Shown in pieces: positions 1 to 9,643 of a stretch of 64,000 nucleotides of DNA. A program made the position numbers and the translations under genes. Source of the stretch: Pseudoips prasinana (lineage: Eukaryota > Arthropoda > Insecta > Lepidoptera > Nolidae); NCBI GenBank assembly GCA_951640165.1, contig OX621251.1:28110893-28174892 (forward strand), written 5' to 3'. Within the stretch, counting starts at the first letter, position 1. Every line of letters starts with the position of its first letter. The notes under the pieces are model-generated. The model was not told the origin of the DNA, did no database searches, and saw only the letters and a list, made by a program, of their open reading frames with translations.

Positions 1-111
1 TTGTGTACTACTAACAACGCTTATTAACTCTATCTTCGTAAGAAACTATAGACTGTATCTGTCATTATATAGATATGTCTGAAATTAAGATTATATTAAA
101 TTATTCGTATT

Positions 112-345
112 TAGAACGAATGAACGGTGCGCCCTGCCTGCACAGCTTTCATTCGCACAAAGAGTAGCCCGACTGGGGTAGTACCTGTACCATGCACCAG
201 GCATTCCTTAATAATAACATTAATAACTTAATGTTGTGATCAGATCAGAGCTCATCAGGGTGGGGGTGGGTACACATGAGAGCAACATTTGTTTGTTGCC
301 AGCCTTTAAGAAAAGAATAGGCTCACTTCTTGAAGGTTGCAATGT
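112..345 (+). repeat. Dispersed repeat A, fragment
   Basis: Matches other copies in this window (31855-32153, 42500-42722, inverted at 60365-60640). Shared landmarks are the 'cccgactggg' block, an AT-rich stretch ending in 'taatgttgtg', and an 'agagctcatcaggg' block followed by a G run. This copy lacks the GC-rich end (cggcaacgc...gggcggcggtgatc). It looks like a non-autonomous retroelement; no coding capacity is seen. Confidence 0.6.
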
Positions 346-821
346 AATGCCTGATCGGAAATACTTCTATAGTAGATAGTAGTGCGCGGTAAAAAACTTC
401 TTTTCTCTTTTCTTATAAAACTCACGGTGCTAGACGACCATTTATCTAACTAATATGGATGAGAGATGAGATATAGATAGACTTAGATAGTGTTCTTTTG
501 CCATTAGTGTTTGCTTGCGAGCTAGCGTATTGCATCTAACTATCATCACCCTATGTTCCTTCTCCATACCTATCACTACTATAGATGTCATCCTCCGTAA
601 CCCAGTAACCGAGGCACTTAAAACTGGCAACTCTATTTAAAGTTGTACCGTTAACCTCGCCTTAAGATCCTATAGTTCGGTGGCACTAATATTTATTGGT
701 CCCATCAGTCTTGAATAATGGTTCTTATATTTATTGTTAGAGGAAAGTAACCAAATATGGAAAAGCGAATTTTCTCGTAAATGAATGTACTTGTATAAAA
801 CAGTGATATTATATCTCTTTA
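346..821. other. No gene recognised
   Basis: AT-rich unassigned DNA. A short block at about 430-480 (gctagacgaccattta, then atatggatgagag) recurs at 4455-4490 and, in part, at 43375-43395, so some of it is an old dispersed repeat. Open frames here have no recognisable domain. Confidence 0.5.
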
Positions 822-1085
822 AATCATAATCATCATCATCATTACAGCTAAATAAGTCCACTGCTGGACAAGCCTCCCTCAAGAATCGTCTTGGGGGGAT
901 ATGCCATAATCGCCACGCTTGGCAGGCGGGTTGGCGATCGCAGTAAGATGGTCATAGTAATCAGAAGGAAGCTGCTGCCCATCCTTTGGTAGATACTCCC
1001 TAGGGCGACTTCTACGCCCCCCACGGGATGAGATGGGGTGATGATATTCTGATTCTGATATTTGTCGCCGTCACCACACAGCAAA
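822..1085 (-). mobile_element. SINE-E copy
   Basis: Reverse copy of a roughly 230-260 bp family also found at 18563, 21790, 41538, 50576, 56398 and 62043. Read on the minus strand it starts near 'ctgtgtggtgacgg' and ends in 'cagcagtggac' and a short ATG/GATG tandem tail. That 3' end resembles the 3' end of the RTE LINE fragments in this window, which suggests mobilisation by RTE machinery. Confidence 0.7.
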
Positions 1086-1286
1086 TAAAATTATTATATT
1101 AAATCATAATACTCATGTATTAATAGGTCTTGATTTGTCAGTCAACGTAGTGCTGTATCCGCTGCGGATTTATTTTTGCGAGACATGTTTTAGAGATGTT
1201 TGTTATGTGCGCTCTAAGAAAAAAAAAGGTTTTTAGTCACATAGACTTTAAAAACATGTTTGTAGTAATATATAATTAATGAATTT

Positions 1287-1877
1287 TAGGGTTCCGTAGC
1301 CAAATGGCAAAAAATGGAACCCTTATAGATTCTTCATGTCTGTCTGTCTGTTCGTCCGTATGTCACAGCATCTTTTTACCGAAACCATAAGAGCTGTACT
1401 GTTGAAACTTGGTAAGTAGATGTATTTTGTGAACCGCATTAAGGTTTTCACACAAAAATAGAAAAAGAATAATAATTTTGGGAGTTACCCATAGAAATGA
1501 AACTCAAAAAAAAATATTTCATTGTGCCCATACATCTTGGGTATCTATGTATAGGTCTTCAAAAATGATATTGAGGTTCCTAATATCTTTTTTTCTAAAC
1601 TGAATAGGTTGCGCGAGAGACACTTCCAAAGTGGAAAAATGACCCCCCCCCCTATAACTTCTAAAATAAGAGAATGATAAAACTAAAAAAAATATATGAT
1701 GTACATTACCATGTAAACTAACAACGAAAATTGGTTTGAACAAGATCTAGTAAGTAGTTTTTTTTAATACTTCATAAATCGTAAACCGTAATTTACCTTT
1801 CATTTAATCAACTGAAATACTTGCTGCTGCGGAACCCTTCATGGGCGAGTCCGACTCGCACGTGGCCGGTTTTTTAG
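1287..1877 (+). repeat. Dispersed repeat F, near full length
   Basis: Begins 'agggttccgtagcc' and ends 'gagtccgactcgcacgtggc' plus a T run. A reverse partial copy sits at 27335-27697 and a second subfamily at 26353-26640. Contains a short gtctgtct tract and C and A homopolymers. No protein is supported. I know this type as a common lepidopteran dispersed repeat, but its transposition class cannot be fixed from this copy. Confidence 0.7.
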
Positions 1878-2990
1878 ATAGTTTAGATCGCTATCTAAAC
1901 CATTCCATATTGGGCACCTATTATGTTGATTTAGTTTTTAAAACATTTGGTACTCTCAATATAAGGTATATAATATGTAACACGCGACTGTTACTACGTT
2001 ACGTGCCAGTGAAAGACAGATGTATCAAAAAATAAAATGGTATTCCATATTTAATCACTAACCCCTATTGGTAAAAATAATTTTCACATTTTTAGTTGAG
2101 TGGATAAAATATGAGTGTGTTTCAAGTACTATCAGATATTGGAAGGCTAAACTTGAGTTGTACCACGTGCGTTTAAAGCAGTTTAAACTACGGTAGCCGT
2201 TTATTATCAGATAGTTCGTACGGTTGTTTGCCAGCATGATGGTTTAAAAAATCTTGAAATTTATTTCTAGTGTCCAAGTAGTAAAGAAAATATGATGTAA
2301 TGTAGGTAAATAGCTTGTGTCGTTAAAAAGTTCGACTATAAGAGAACTAAGACACTAGGTATTGCTTTTACAAATTGACAATATAATACTAAATTATTTT
2401 CGTAACACTTGTGTAGTCTTTTAGTTATTCATAATTACTTAAATCACTTAACTAACCGTTCGTAAAAGTTGAAAATCTAGCAAAGTGACTTTCAAACTCT
2501 TGATTAGTTTATCTCTAATTATTAGCCAAATACAGTTTACCACTAAATCCAGTTAACAACTCGGTGGTGCTAGCTTAATTTACTTATATTTAATCTTTAA
2601 CTTTATTGTACTTTGGAACTATTTGCGATAATTCACGTGCCAATGATAATAGCAAAAGTCAAATAGTTAAACTATAGCATTAGCTATTGCAACACTCGGT
2701 CATGGATAACATGAAATAACATAACATTTAATTCCGACTGGCGCGTTTAACTGACAGTTGAACGCAAGTGAAGCGTCACGCTCGGGTTGGTGACGCTCAA
2801 TCGTATATTATTCTAGACTGCATACATGTTTGTGATGCGATAAAAACATTAAAAGGTGCGATTTAGTAACAATATCAAATTTGTAGTACTCATATACATT
2901 TTTAGTAACTCGATTTTTTTTATGCGGCCACCAGGCAATGAGTGAACGTAAGAGGTTGTTGATTATGTTAATGCTGGCGTCAGTAGATGA
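1878..2990. other. No gene recognised
   Basis: Mostly AT-rich unassigned DNA. A small GC-richer patch at about 2737-2805 holds a short imperfect hairpin (gcgtcac near 2773 against gtgacgc near 2790). No splice-bounded exon was found when this stretch was scanned for the continuation of the Ig gene. Confidence 0.4.
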
Positions 2991-2999
2991 TGACTTGAT

Positions 3000-3300
3000 T
3001 CGTATAGTTCCATAATAAGTTTGCAGTACAAGCACGAAAGTTCTCTTAAAGTTTTTCATCGGACTACAAGGCGTCGGGAGGCTCTCCACCGCTATGTCGT
3101 TGACATCCCATTATGCCGTACGAAGCGTTTTGCTTCCTCTTTCATCATACGCACGGCTAAGCTGTGGAACAGCCTCCCAAACGACGTGTTTCCAGACTCA
3201 TATAACATGGGATTATTCAAGGTTAGAGTGAACAGGCATCTTATGGGTACGCGCGGTCCACCTTCGACCACATCTTCACTTACCATCAGGTGAGATCGTG
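3000..3300 (+). pseudogene. LINE 3' end, reverse-transcriptase C-terminus
   Basis: The plus frame from 3021 to the stop at 3293 reads RTKRFASSF, TAKLWNSLP and FKVRVNRHL, the typical C-terminal end of Jockey/CR1-group non-LTR retrotransposons. The tail after the frame ('tacgcgcggtccaccttcgac') recurs at 49500-49590. It is 5'-truncated, with only about the last 80 codons kept. It lies just left of the Ig exon, in the intron beyond that exon, and in sense opposite to the gene. Confidence 0.75.
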
Positions 3301-3400
3301 GTCAAGCGCAAACCCATTTTGCATAAAAAAAATCAGCTATAATCCATTGCAATGCTAAAATTGTCATACCAACTAATACGTTTCAAGTTCTTTGACTTAC

Positions 3401-3552
3401 ACCTCTCTCGCTTAAGTGGCCCACCAGACAGTGAAGGTAGGCGGTACCGCCGAGTTGAGCGGTGATATTGCTGACTGTGTTGTTGGCGCTGGCGTCAGCG
3501 ACTGGCTGCACACCTCCCCGCCATCCTCTAGCTCTTGACGTGCCATGATGTC
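3401..3552 (-). CDS. Ig-domain exon of a Dpr-like gene (exon 2 of 2 seen)
   Basis: This 152-bp minus-strand exon encodes residues 32-82 of the joined protein. It is bounded by an acceptor ('tattgtactag' before base 3552) and a strong donor GTAAGT (3400-3395). Its first two bases, GA, complete the Arg codon left open by the exon at 8145..8238, and it ends in phase 0. The peptide carries possible N-glycosylation sites NNT (55-57) and NIT (60-62), then NITAQLGGTAYLHC (60-73). That is the A'-B strand pattern of a V-set immunoglobulin domain with its first disulfide Cys at 73, followed by LVGHLSERG. Known family: Dpr proteins are neuronal surface proteins with two Ig domains that pair with DIPs in synaptic wiring. 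The Dpr assignment is inference from the strand-B motif; another Ig-superfamily member is possible. The rest of the domain (Trp and second Cys) is not in the window. Confidence 0.72.
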
Positions 3553-3650
3553 CTAGTACAATAAGTGAAGATTTGTAAGAGAACGAGTAGAAATTTGCTA
3601 CATGTACACGCTTAGATTGTGGAATAAAGTTTTCCCAAGAGAAATAATAA

Positions 3651-4019
3651 TGTCCTCCCGACGGAATTTCGGCCCCGGCGGCCAGTCTCGATGGAGTCTA
3701 GCCAATTGCGTAGGGCATATTATAGTGCACAAGTGTGTGTGCAAACACACGGGCACTTTTTATTCCATCACTCTCCTCATCCGATGAGACGACTAGTGAC
3801 ACGACCGGAAAGAGGTCAGGTACTGGACCGACGGCTTTACGTGCTGTCCAGAGCACGGCGGTGTAATACCGCCAATTCTCAGACTTCGGGCTGATACTGA
3901 TAAATTTCTTTTTACGCAAAACTCCCTAAATCTCTTTTTGGCCCCACCTGGGATTTGAACCTAGTGCCTCATTCTCTGCGGTTGAACACGCTACTGCTAG
4001 ACCAACTACACCAATGTGG
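3651..4019 (-). mobile_element. SINE-D copy
   Basis: Minus-strand copy of a tRNA-headed SINE of about 360 bp. The head reads like tRNA: 'ttggtctagcagtagcgtg' as A box and 'ggttcaaatccc' as B box. The body includes 'ctctttccggtcgtgtc', and the end is 'gccgaaattccgtcgggag'. Best compared with 11513-11875 and 45655-46015. It sits in the intron of the Dpr-like gene, in gene orientation. Confidence 0.8.
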
Positions 4020-4096
4020 AGACCGTTAAAACAAGAGTGATTCGGTTTTCCAAGGGCCAACAATACGCAAGTGATGCGCCGGTTGGACGATTGGAC

Positions 4097-4346
4097 GATC
4101 ACCGTAACCTAGTTGATAGTGCTCCTGCCTACGAAGCTGGTGGTTCTGGGTTCGAATCCCGGTAAGTGCAAATATTTGTGTGATGAGCACGAATATTTGT
4201 TTCTGAGTCATGGATGTTTTCTATGTATTTAAGTATTTATCAATCTATATAAGTATGTATATCGTCGCCTGGTACCCATAGTACAAGCTTTGCTTAGTTT
4301 GGGGCTAGGATGATCTGTGTGACATTGTCCCTAGATATTATTATAG
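4097..4346 (+). mobile_element. SINE-A copy
   Basis: tRNA-headed SINE of about 250 bp: A box in 'accgtaacctagttgatag', B box 'gggttcgaatcccgg', then 'gatgagcacgaatatttg', a tRNA-unrelated body and 'ggggctaggatgatctgtg' near the 3' end. Close copies are at 23944, 25564 and, inverted, 27971. The tRNA part is not a functional tRNA gene, because the acceptor-stem halves do not pair. Confidence 0.8.
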
Positions 4347-5200
4347 ATATTATAGTATTTAGAAGTACAAAGAAATAACTGGGTAAATATCTACGCAATT
4401 TATTGACTCCATAGAGTGGTTGTGCGAGATAAGTTTCTTCTGAAACGCAGGGTGGTAGACGACCATTCATCCAGGTGATATGGATAAAATTTCCACTTCA
4501 GGCAATATGGTCTATAGCTGAACGTGGTGGCAATTATAAGTTCGAAGTAAAATAATTATAAGGGCATAATCTGCCACCTATAACTCTTATGTCTATTATC
4601 TTGGTTATCCATTAGAATTTGAGCTGTGATATTTTTTTTTATTTATTTACCAAACACTAAAGATACATATTATAAATAAAAATAATAATATAATAATAAT
4701 AATAAATCAATTTATTACAGGTAAGTTACACCCATTATAACATAATAATAAATTAAATTAAATGTATAAATTAGAAATAATAATAATAAAACCATACAAT
4801 AAAACAAATAATAATTAATAATAATAAAAACAAATACTAATAAAAATTATATTAAAGCTTTTTCTCCGGCATTGGTACAGCAATGTGCCTGCCGCAACAA
4901 TTCCGGATGAAAGGACAAACCTCTTGGGCTTGTGCGTGCATATTGTAATAAATCAAAATAAATGATACTATTATTTTTGTTCTTGATATATCATTATACT
5001 AGTAGACCTCTTCGACACTTTAATATTTATAAAGATCAACTCACATATTTTTATTACGTCTCAGGTGTAATAAATAGGTGATAATTTATTACATATAAAA
5101 TATAGGGGCTCGAAGACGTTACGTTAAGTTTAATAAAAGTTGCGAGTCAGAGTACTTCGCTTGAAAAAGGTTTATTATTCAGAAACAACCTATTTTCAAA
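4347..5200. other. AT-rich stretch, old repeat fragments
   Basis: Holds a fragment shared with about 430-480 and 43375-43440 (gtagacgaccattcat; gatatggat). From 4640 to 4870 it is a long AT-rich tract of imperfect ATA/AATA units, then a small GC-richer block (4865-4930). The AT tract could be the 3' end of an inverted LINE, but no coding remnant confirms this. Confidence 0.4.
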
Positions 5201-5202
5201 GT

Positions 5203-5480
5203 CATATTAAATGTTTTATTGCATTTTCATGTGTACCAGTACTTTTGAAGTAAAACTTCTTTACGCAGAAACTTTTCGTGACGAGAGCGTTACGAAAAGT
5301 GTGATCGGGATGAACGGACGTTAAGAGGGATATAAAGTAAGCTGGTTCATGCATGACGAGAGCGTTTACAAAAGTGTGATCGTGGGAGGCGAACGGAAGG
5401 TAAGAGAGATATAAGTTAGTGAAGATAGGAAGAGAGAGATTTATTACATTACTGAAAGGGGCAAGAGAGAGGTGCGAGCA
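5203..5480. repeat. Short tandem duplication, period about 75 bp
   Basis: Two adjacent copies start near 5280 and 5355 ('acgagagcgttacgaaaag' and 'acgagagcgtttacaaaag', each followed by 'gtgtgatcg'). They are preceded by 'gaagtaaaacttctttacgc'. A small hairpin (acttttcgt at 5271 against acgaaaagt at 5292) spans the start. The frames across it are not recognisable proteins. Confidence 0.55.
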
Positions 5481-5489
5481 CACATTTTC

Positions 5490-6150
5490 TTTCTCTCTTT
5501 CTCTCGAGGCCAGTTACGTTTGACGTTTTACTTTAGTCGTGTGGTCGAAACACACCTTTTTAAGAAAGAAAACGCCCGCATTCGGTTTATAATTCTGTGT
5601 ATCGTCAGATACTTTACAAGTATGCAATTCACAGATACAAAGCATTCCAAGACTCAGAACAACTTACCATGGGCTATAAAAATATTTTATTTTAAAAACC
5701 AAGTATCTGATATACTATATATACTTATATATGGTTATATTGAAAGCTTAAATTGAATCGTCCTGCGCCTCTTTTAACCGGTGAAGCAGAGAAAGCTTCC
5801 TGGTTGAAAGTAAATAAACAAATATCGGTAGAAATTATACAACATTCCACCTGTCTCAATTAAACGAATGTCCATTGAATTACTTACTTCATAACTTCGT
5901 AAATAGCACAACAGTGAAGGAAAATTTCATTTTCATAATTTGGACGTTAATCTGTTTTCTGCGAAGTCAATATCCACGGCAACTCGGAGAATTGAATAAA
6001 TTTTGTCATAAAAGAATATGAGATGAAAAAGTTGTGGAATATTTTAATGTGTATAATAATGTCGTACTGGTCGAATTTCGGCCATGACTGACAGTTTGAA
6101 TAGAGACCTAATGATCAGCTAGATATATTCTACTTCTGGACTTCTTCTTC
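5490..6150. other. No gene recognised
   Basis: AT-rich DNA without a recognised repeat or domain. A 94-codon open frame (5472..5756, +) has no motif and no splice or codon-use support, so it is not called a gene. Confidence 0.4.
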
Positions 6151-6400
6151 TTCCTATTGGCATCCGGCGTTGAAGCTCAGAAGGGTCTCGATTCTTGAAG
6201 GTGTCCATGGCATACCGGATCGGTAACATCTCAGCAGTAAATTGACTCCACAGTAAAACTTCTGGCGAAAGGGTGTGTGGCGGATAGTGGCGGCACGTAT
6301 AATTGCGAACAATTCCTCAGAACACTGCCCGTGATAAGTGCGGTACAGGACACATAGGGACACCACGTTTTTACGTTGGGTAAAAGGCTCAAGCAAAACT
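6150..6400 (-). pseudogene. LINE remnant, reverse-transcriptase C-terminal part
   Basis: The minus frame from 6396 reads RKNVVSLCVLYRTYHGQCS and EELFAIIRAATIRH. This is the stretch just before the terminal LWNSLP motif in Jockey/CR1-group LINEs of Lepidoptera. The C-terminal end is lost or frame-shifted (a short run of unrelated residues, then stop at 6154). It is in the intron of the Dpr-like gene, same strand. Confidence 0.7.
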
Positions 6401-6439
6401 ATAGGGCCCTCATTTGGGAATCTAAATATTATATAAAGT

Positions 6440-6815
6440 TAGCTGATTATTTTATTATTTATTTATTTATTGTTTCCTTAATATTAAAACACAAGTACAG
6501 AAAAATACCCCACAAAACCGATCAGTCGTTTTGACTGCGGGAGAAAAGTCTCAATAAACAAGCAAACAACAACAGGATATATACTAAAAATAACTAATAA
6601 CTATTATTAATCACAGTTGATATTATGGCTCTATTTTATGTATTAAATTAACAATATCTCTAATATCTATCTAATTTAAATTAGTAAGTAAGTAGGTATT
6701 TATATAATTTGTTTTTAAATATATATTTTTTTGGTTCACTCCTAATGTCAGCCGGCAGACTATTTAAAATATAAGGTAATCGTAACCCTGATCTTTTATC
6801 ATTATTCCAACCCCT
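6440..6815 (-). pseudogene. LINE 3' end, second family
   Basis: On the minus strand, 6806-6720 reads SGLRLPYILNSLP then ADIRSEPK, the LINE C-terminal NSLP signature. It is followed by an AT-rich 3' untranslated tail with TTTATTTATTTATT near 6455-6470. Only the last roughly 30 codons remain. It is distinct from the family at 6150-6400, although it abuts it. Confidence 0.55.
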
Positions 6816-6819
6816 TGTC

Positions 6820-7437
6820 TCTTTATATCATTAGTGTGTACTTAATCGTCCTAACTTTATGACAATTCTTGAAACACAGTTCTTCGGTTCTGTTTGAAGC
6901 AAAGTTACTGAATATAAAATACCTTATTTCGGCTTTCGTTGTCTTAGAGAAAGCAAATTTTCATATTGATTTACGGTTGGAAAGAGTGACGGAAATATTC
7001 AACCTTGATCTGATATATTGGCCTTTATTTTTAGTTTTGTATTTGTGGTTTTCCAATATTAGGAAACAGTGGGGTTGTAACCTTCGCTGTTTGTAAGACT
7101 TTTTCTGGAAGTAAGTTTATTTAAGAAAGGGCTTCGTCCGAGTAAAATATTCGGCTCGGCAAAAGTTATTTTGTTTTTACATCCGTATTTTTTGCTGGAT
7201 TAAAGTTATTTTATATTACTCTTTATAACGTCAGCTATCTGCAAGTGTGAAACCCTTCGAAATCAGTCTAGCCATTTTGGAGATCAACAGGAACAAATAC
7301 AACGTAACTTTACAGACATTTTAGAGTCCCCTATTACGCGCATAAGGGTTATTGATACTAAATTGTCATTTAAAACTATTGAAACTTAGATACATATAAA
7401 AAATATCTTAGTCTCCCGTTCTTTTTCTTATTTGTAT
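6820..7437. other. No gene recognised
   Basis: AT-rich. A 75-codon frame (6869..7096, +) has no recognisable motif. No repeat landmark was matched to another copy in the window. Confidence 0.4.
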
Positions 7438-7640
7438 AGGTAGTCGTTAACCTGGTGTCAGAGTTAGTATACTCTGACATGGATTTAACGACTGTTATCT
7501 AATGACTACCGGGACTGAAACTTAACGTGCCCACTGAAGCACGGAGATGCATAGAACTTTAACCACTTTAAAGGTAACCCATCTATGGACTGACCGCGTA
7601 CCTGGTTGCTTTACCTCACTGATCACTTAAGAACCGGTGA
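7438..7640 (+). repeat. Dispersed repeat K copy
   Basis: Shares landmarks with 22912-23600: 'gtgtcagagtt', 'taacgactgtt', 'taacgtgccc', 'aagcacggaga', 'actgaccg', 'ctttacct'. This copy is uninterrupted, so it serves as the empty-site reference for the MITE-5 insertion at 23140. Class unknown. Confidence 0.6.
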
Positions 7641-7668
7641 GGGCCGATGAGGTAAGGCTGAAGGGTAC

Positions 7669-7745
7669 TTTATCACATAAGCATATGGTTCACTTTCGAT
7701 TGGGAAAATTTGACAGATTGGGGTATCTGGATGTGCTGGCGTCTG
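7669..7745 (+). mobile_element. MITE-1 right half
   Basis: Right end of the MITE-1 family: 'ttgacagattggggtatctg' then 'gatgtgctggcgtctg', followed by the TA of the target site. The left half is replaced by unrelated sequence. Confidence 0.7.
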
Positions 7746-7841
7746 TACCAGGTGCAGGGTCGTAGCCATGAAATTCTTCCAACAGTACCCTAATTACAAA
7801 CTTAGATTTATTCTCCACCCAAGAAGCATTTACTCACACCA

Positions 7842-8013
7842 GGGGCTCTACTGGCTAAGTCGCCGACCATCGATTTCTTAAATGGCGTTCAAATAAATAA
7901 AGGTTAAAAATGACTTAATCAATCGTTAAATCGGCTTCCATGAGCACATGTGACGTCATAAATGGTCCGGAATCCATTGTCAACGTTGAAGCCGATTTAA
8001 CGACTTAGCCGGC
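7842..8013 (+). mobile_element. MITE-2 foldback element, right arm deleted
   Basis: The left arm and centre match the complete copies at 8853 and 9644: 'ggggctctactgg', 'ggcgttcaaata', 'taatcaatcgttaaatcgg', 'catgtgacgtcata'. The right arm jumps from 'gatttaacga' straight to 'cttagccgg', an internal deletion of about 70 bp. The next base begins the inverted repeat at 8014-8105. Confidence 0.75.
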
Positions 8014-8105
8014 TCATCAGCTTGAACTATAACAATTATGACATTATTTCTACCTGGGCCTCTAGGTAGAAATAATGTCATACTTGTTAGAGTTCAAGCT
8101 GATGA
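8014..8105. repeat. Inverted repeat, 42-bp arms, 8-bp loop
   Basis: Left arm 8014-8055 and right arm 8064-8105 are reverse complements with two mismatches; the spacer is gggcctct. In the pre-mRNA of the Dpr-like gene (minus strand) it would form a stable hairpin from about 39 to 130 bases after the 5' splice site at 8144. It does not look like the arms of MITE-2. Confidence 0.85.
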
Positions 8106-8144
8106 TTTACAAAATAAAACAAAGTACGTATAATAGGTACTTAC

Positions 8145-8238
8145 GTATATCTCCTGTGGAGGATGTGAAGAGTGGCAGCATACACAATACAGCTGCCGCC
8201 AGCTGGATGCCCATGCCACCAGTCAGTCGCCATCTCAT
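8145..8238 (-). CDS. Signal-peptide exon of a Dpr-like gene (exon 1 of 2 seen)
   Basis: This 94-bp minus-strand exon has its ATG at 8238, directly after a good acceptor (polypyrimidine 'tttttctccttgttccag'), and ends at a consensus donor GTAAGT (8144-8139). It encodes MRWRLTGG then MGIQLAAAVLCMLPLF and TSSTGDI plus one base (phase 1). That is a classic secretory signal peptide: basic n-region (Arg2, Arg4), hydrophobic core about residues 9-24, and a small polar cleavage region about 25-29. It joins in frame to the Ig exon at 3401..3552. The exon is GC-richer than its AT-rich surroundings and has no repeat copy in the window. The acceptor next to the ATG implies an untranslated exon farther right. 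A second in-frame Met at residue 9 is possible, but Met1 gives the better n-region. The gene product is inferred from exon 2. Confidence 0.72.
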
Positions 8239-8244
8239 CTGGAA

Positions 8245-8770
8245 CAAGGAGAAAAATACCTTTATTTTGGTACCAAGACGCCAGAAATTTTTGAATTTAA
8301 TAAACACCAAAATTTCCATAATTCATATTCAACTACTTAAACGTAACAATTTTACTTTATTTTATTTGAATTCCCTTAATTGACTTGGTAAAATATGGCT
8401 GAACTTGTTACCTATGTTTTTCTGTCATCTATTACTGTTACCCATATTTGCAAAATAAAACTATATTTATCTTTACTTTCTATAATACTCAAATTTTAAA
8501 TTTATGTCCTGGTGTAATTATTTTTATCATCTTACAAATATGACTGAAGTACACATTTTTCTAATGTCACTCGCAAGTTTGCATAAATTGCACCATAAAA
8601 GTGATACTTTTTTGTGGAGATATTGCTACCGATATGTAACACAAGGTTTGATGATATCTAGTATTTATATTATGAGTATTGCTCCTTTTAAGGAAGGATT
8701 CTTAATGTGCACAAAAAATACCTGCCTGTTGGTCATTTATCGTCTATTTATATCTGTGGCTTAGAAGTCA
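8245..8770. other. Upstream intron of the Dpr-like gene, nothing else seen
   Basis: AT-rich DNA upstream of the signal-peptide exon. An 86-codon frame (8504..8764, +) has no domain and is judged chance. Only the acceptor tract next to 8240 is informative. Confidence 0.4.
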
Positions 8771-8771
8771 G

Positions 8772-8852
8772 CGTTACTATAATGGTTAGAGGACGTGGTT
8801 TTGAACCCCATAAAGGACAAATCTTTATGTGATGAGCACGATTATTTGTACT
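8772..8852 (+). mobile_element. SINE-H head, truncated
   Basis: tRNA-like head: 'taatggttagagg' (A box) and 'ggttttgaacccc' (B box), then 'tgatgagcacgattatttg'. The body is replaced by MITE-2 from 8853. Related to the minus-strand copies at 35440-35700 and 63540-63795. Confidence 0.5.
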
Positions 8853-9088
8853 GGGGCTCTACAGACTATGTCGCCGAACATCGTTTTCGTGAATGGCGTT
8901 CAAATAAATAAAGGATAAAAATTACTTAATCAATCGTTAAATAGGCTTCAACGTTGACAATCGATTCCAGACCATTTATGAGTCACATGTGGTCATGGAA
9001 GCCGATTTAACGATTGATTAAGACATTCTTAACCTTTATTTATTTGAACGCCATTCACGAAAACGATGTTCAGCGACTTAGCCGGTAG
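8853..9088 (+). mobile_element. MITE-2 foldback element, complete
   Basis: About 235 bp, almost wholly self-complementary. Left arm 'ctcta...gtcgccgaacatcg', right arm 'cgatgttcagcgacttagcc', arm interior 'ggcgttcaaataaataaagg' and its complement, and a central segment with a short loop. No coding. Close copies are at 9644, 7842 (broken) and 33894 (diverged). Confidence 0.8.
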
Positions 9089-9264
9089 GGTAGGTAGGTG
9101 TCTAGATGTAATTTATCTATCATCTCTTAATTTAATTTTTATTGCCAAAGTCATATTCAAATTATGCATGTTAAAAATGTTCTGAAGTAGGTAAGTGAAA
9201 TTTGTAATTTCTTATTGAGAAATAAAATTCTTTAACCTCATAATACGTATGTAGCATAAGCATA

Positions 9265-9441
9265 CTAGCTGTGTCCCGCGGTTTTACCCACATGCAACTT
9301 TATAAATTATAGCCTATGTGTTAATCCAGGGTGTCAGCTAACTCCATACCAAATCTTATTAAAATCGCTCCATCCGTTTAGACGTGAAGAAGTAACAAAC
9401 ATACACACTCACAAACTTTCGCCTTTATAATATTAGTGTGA
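9265..9441 (-). mobile_element. Short non-autonomous Helitron
   Basis: Read on the minus strand it begins near 'ataatattata', runs through 'ggcgaaagtttgtgagtg' and 'gtgaagaagtaac' sequences, and ends in a GC-rich hairpin region (ggtaaaaccgcgggac) and CAGCTAG followed by T. CTAG end with A|T flanks and a subterminal GC hairpin are Helitron hallmarks. About 177 bp, non-coding. Confidence 0.7.
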
Positions 9442-9449
9442 TTAGTATG

Positions 9450-9530
9450 TTTATCAGTTATCTGGTTGCCGTCTGAATCCCAGCTAGGCAGAGCTTTTAC
9501 TATGGCTCTGCTATTGGGATTCAGACGTCA
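9450..9530 (+). mobile_element. SINE-B 3' fragment with internal inverted duplication
   Basis: 'tatcagttatctgg' is the SINE-B 3' region. It is followed by an imperfect inverted repeat: 'cgtctgaatccca' near 9471 against 'tgggattcagacg' ending near 9528, extending to gcagagc/gctctgc around a loop. The expected SINE-B end (ttgggatcagatggcc) is missing. Confidence 0.5.
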
Positions 9531-9567
9531 GTGTCTTAACTGTCTCGAGATATTTAACTATTTACTT

Positions 9568-9643
9568 TCACTTGTGCACTATAATACGTCCCGCACAGTT
9601 GGCTAGTTTCTATTAAGCCTGGACGCCATGGCCCAAATTCGAC
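9568..9643 (+). mobile_element. SINE-D 3' end
   Basis: 'cttgtgcactataatacgtc', then 'ttggctagtttctattaag' and 'ggacgccatggcc' match the 3' end of SINE-D (11780-11860). It is cut at 9643 by MITE-2. Confidence 0.65.

Larger units (their letters stand above)
3553..8144 (-). other. Intron of the Dpr-like gene
   Basis: A 4,592-bp phase-1 intron between the two exons, with donor GTAAGT at 8144-8139 and acceptor AG at 3554-3553. It holds SINE-D (3651-4019), SINE-A (4097-4346), two LINE remnants (6150-6400, 6440-6810), repeat K, half a MITE-1, a broken MITE-2 and an inverted repeat 39 bases after the donor. The intron is supported by phase and splice signals only; no transcript evidence is available. 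Confidence 0.65.

Noticed and set aside
1..3400. Next Ig exon (with the conserved Trp) of the Dpr-like gene
   Set aside because: Searched on the minus strand; the coding-like stretch at 3021-3293 is a plus-strand LINE, and no other splice-bounded frame was found, so the exon is probably left of the window.
8504..8764. 86-codon plus frame as a gene
   Set aside because: AT-rich, no motif, and no homologous copy or splice signal.
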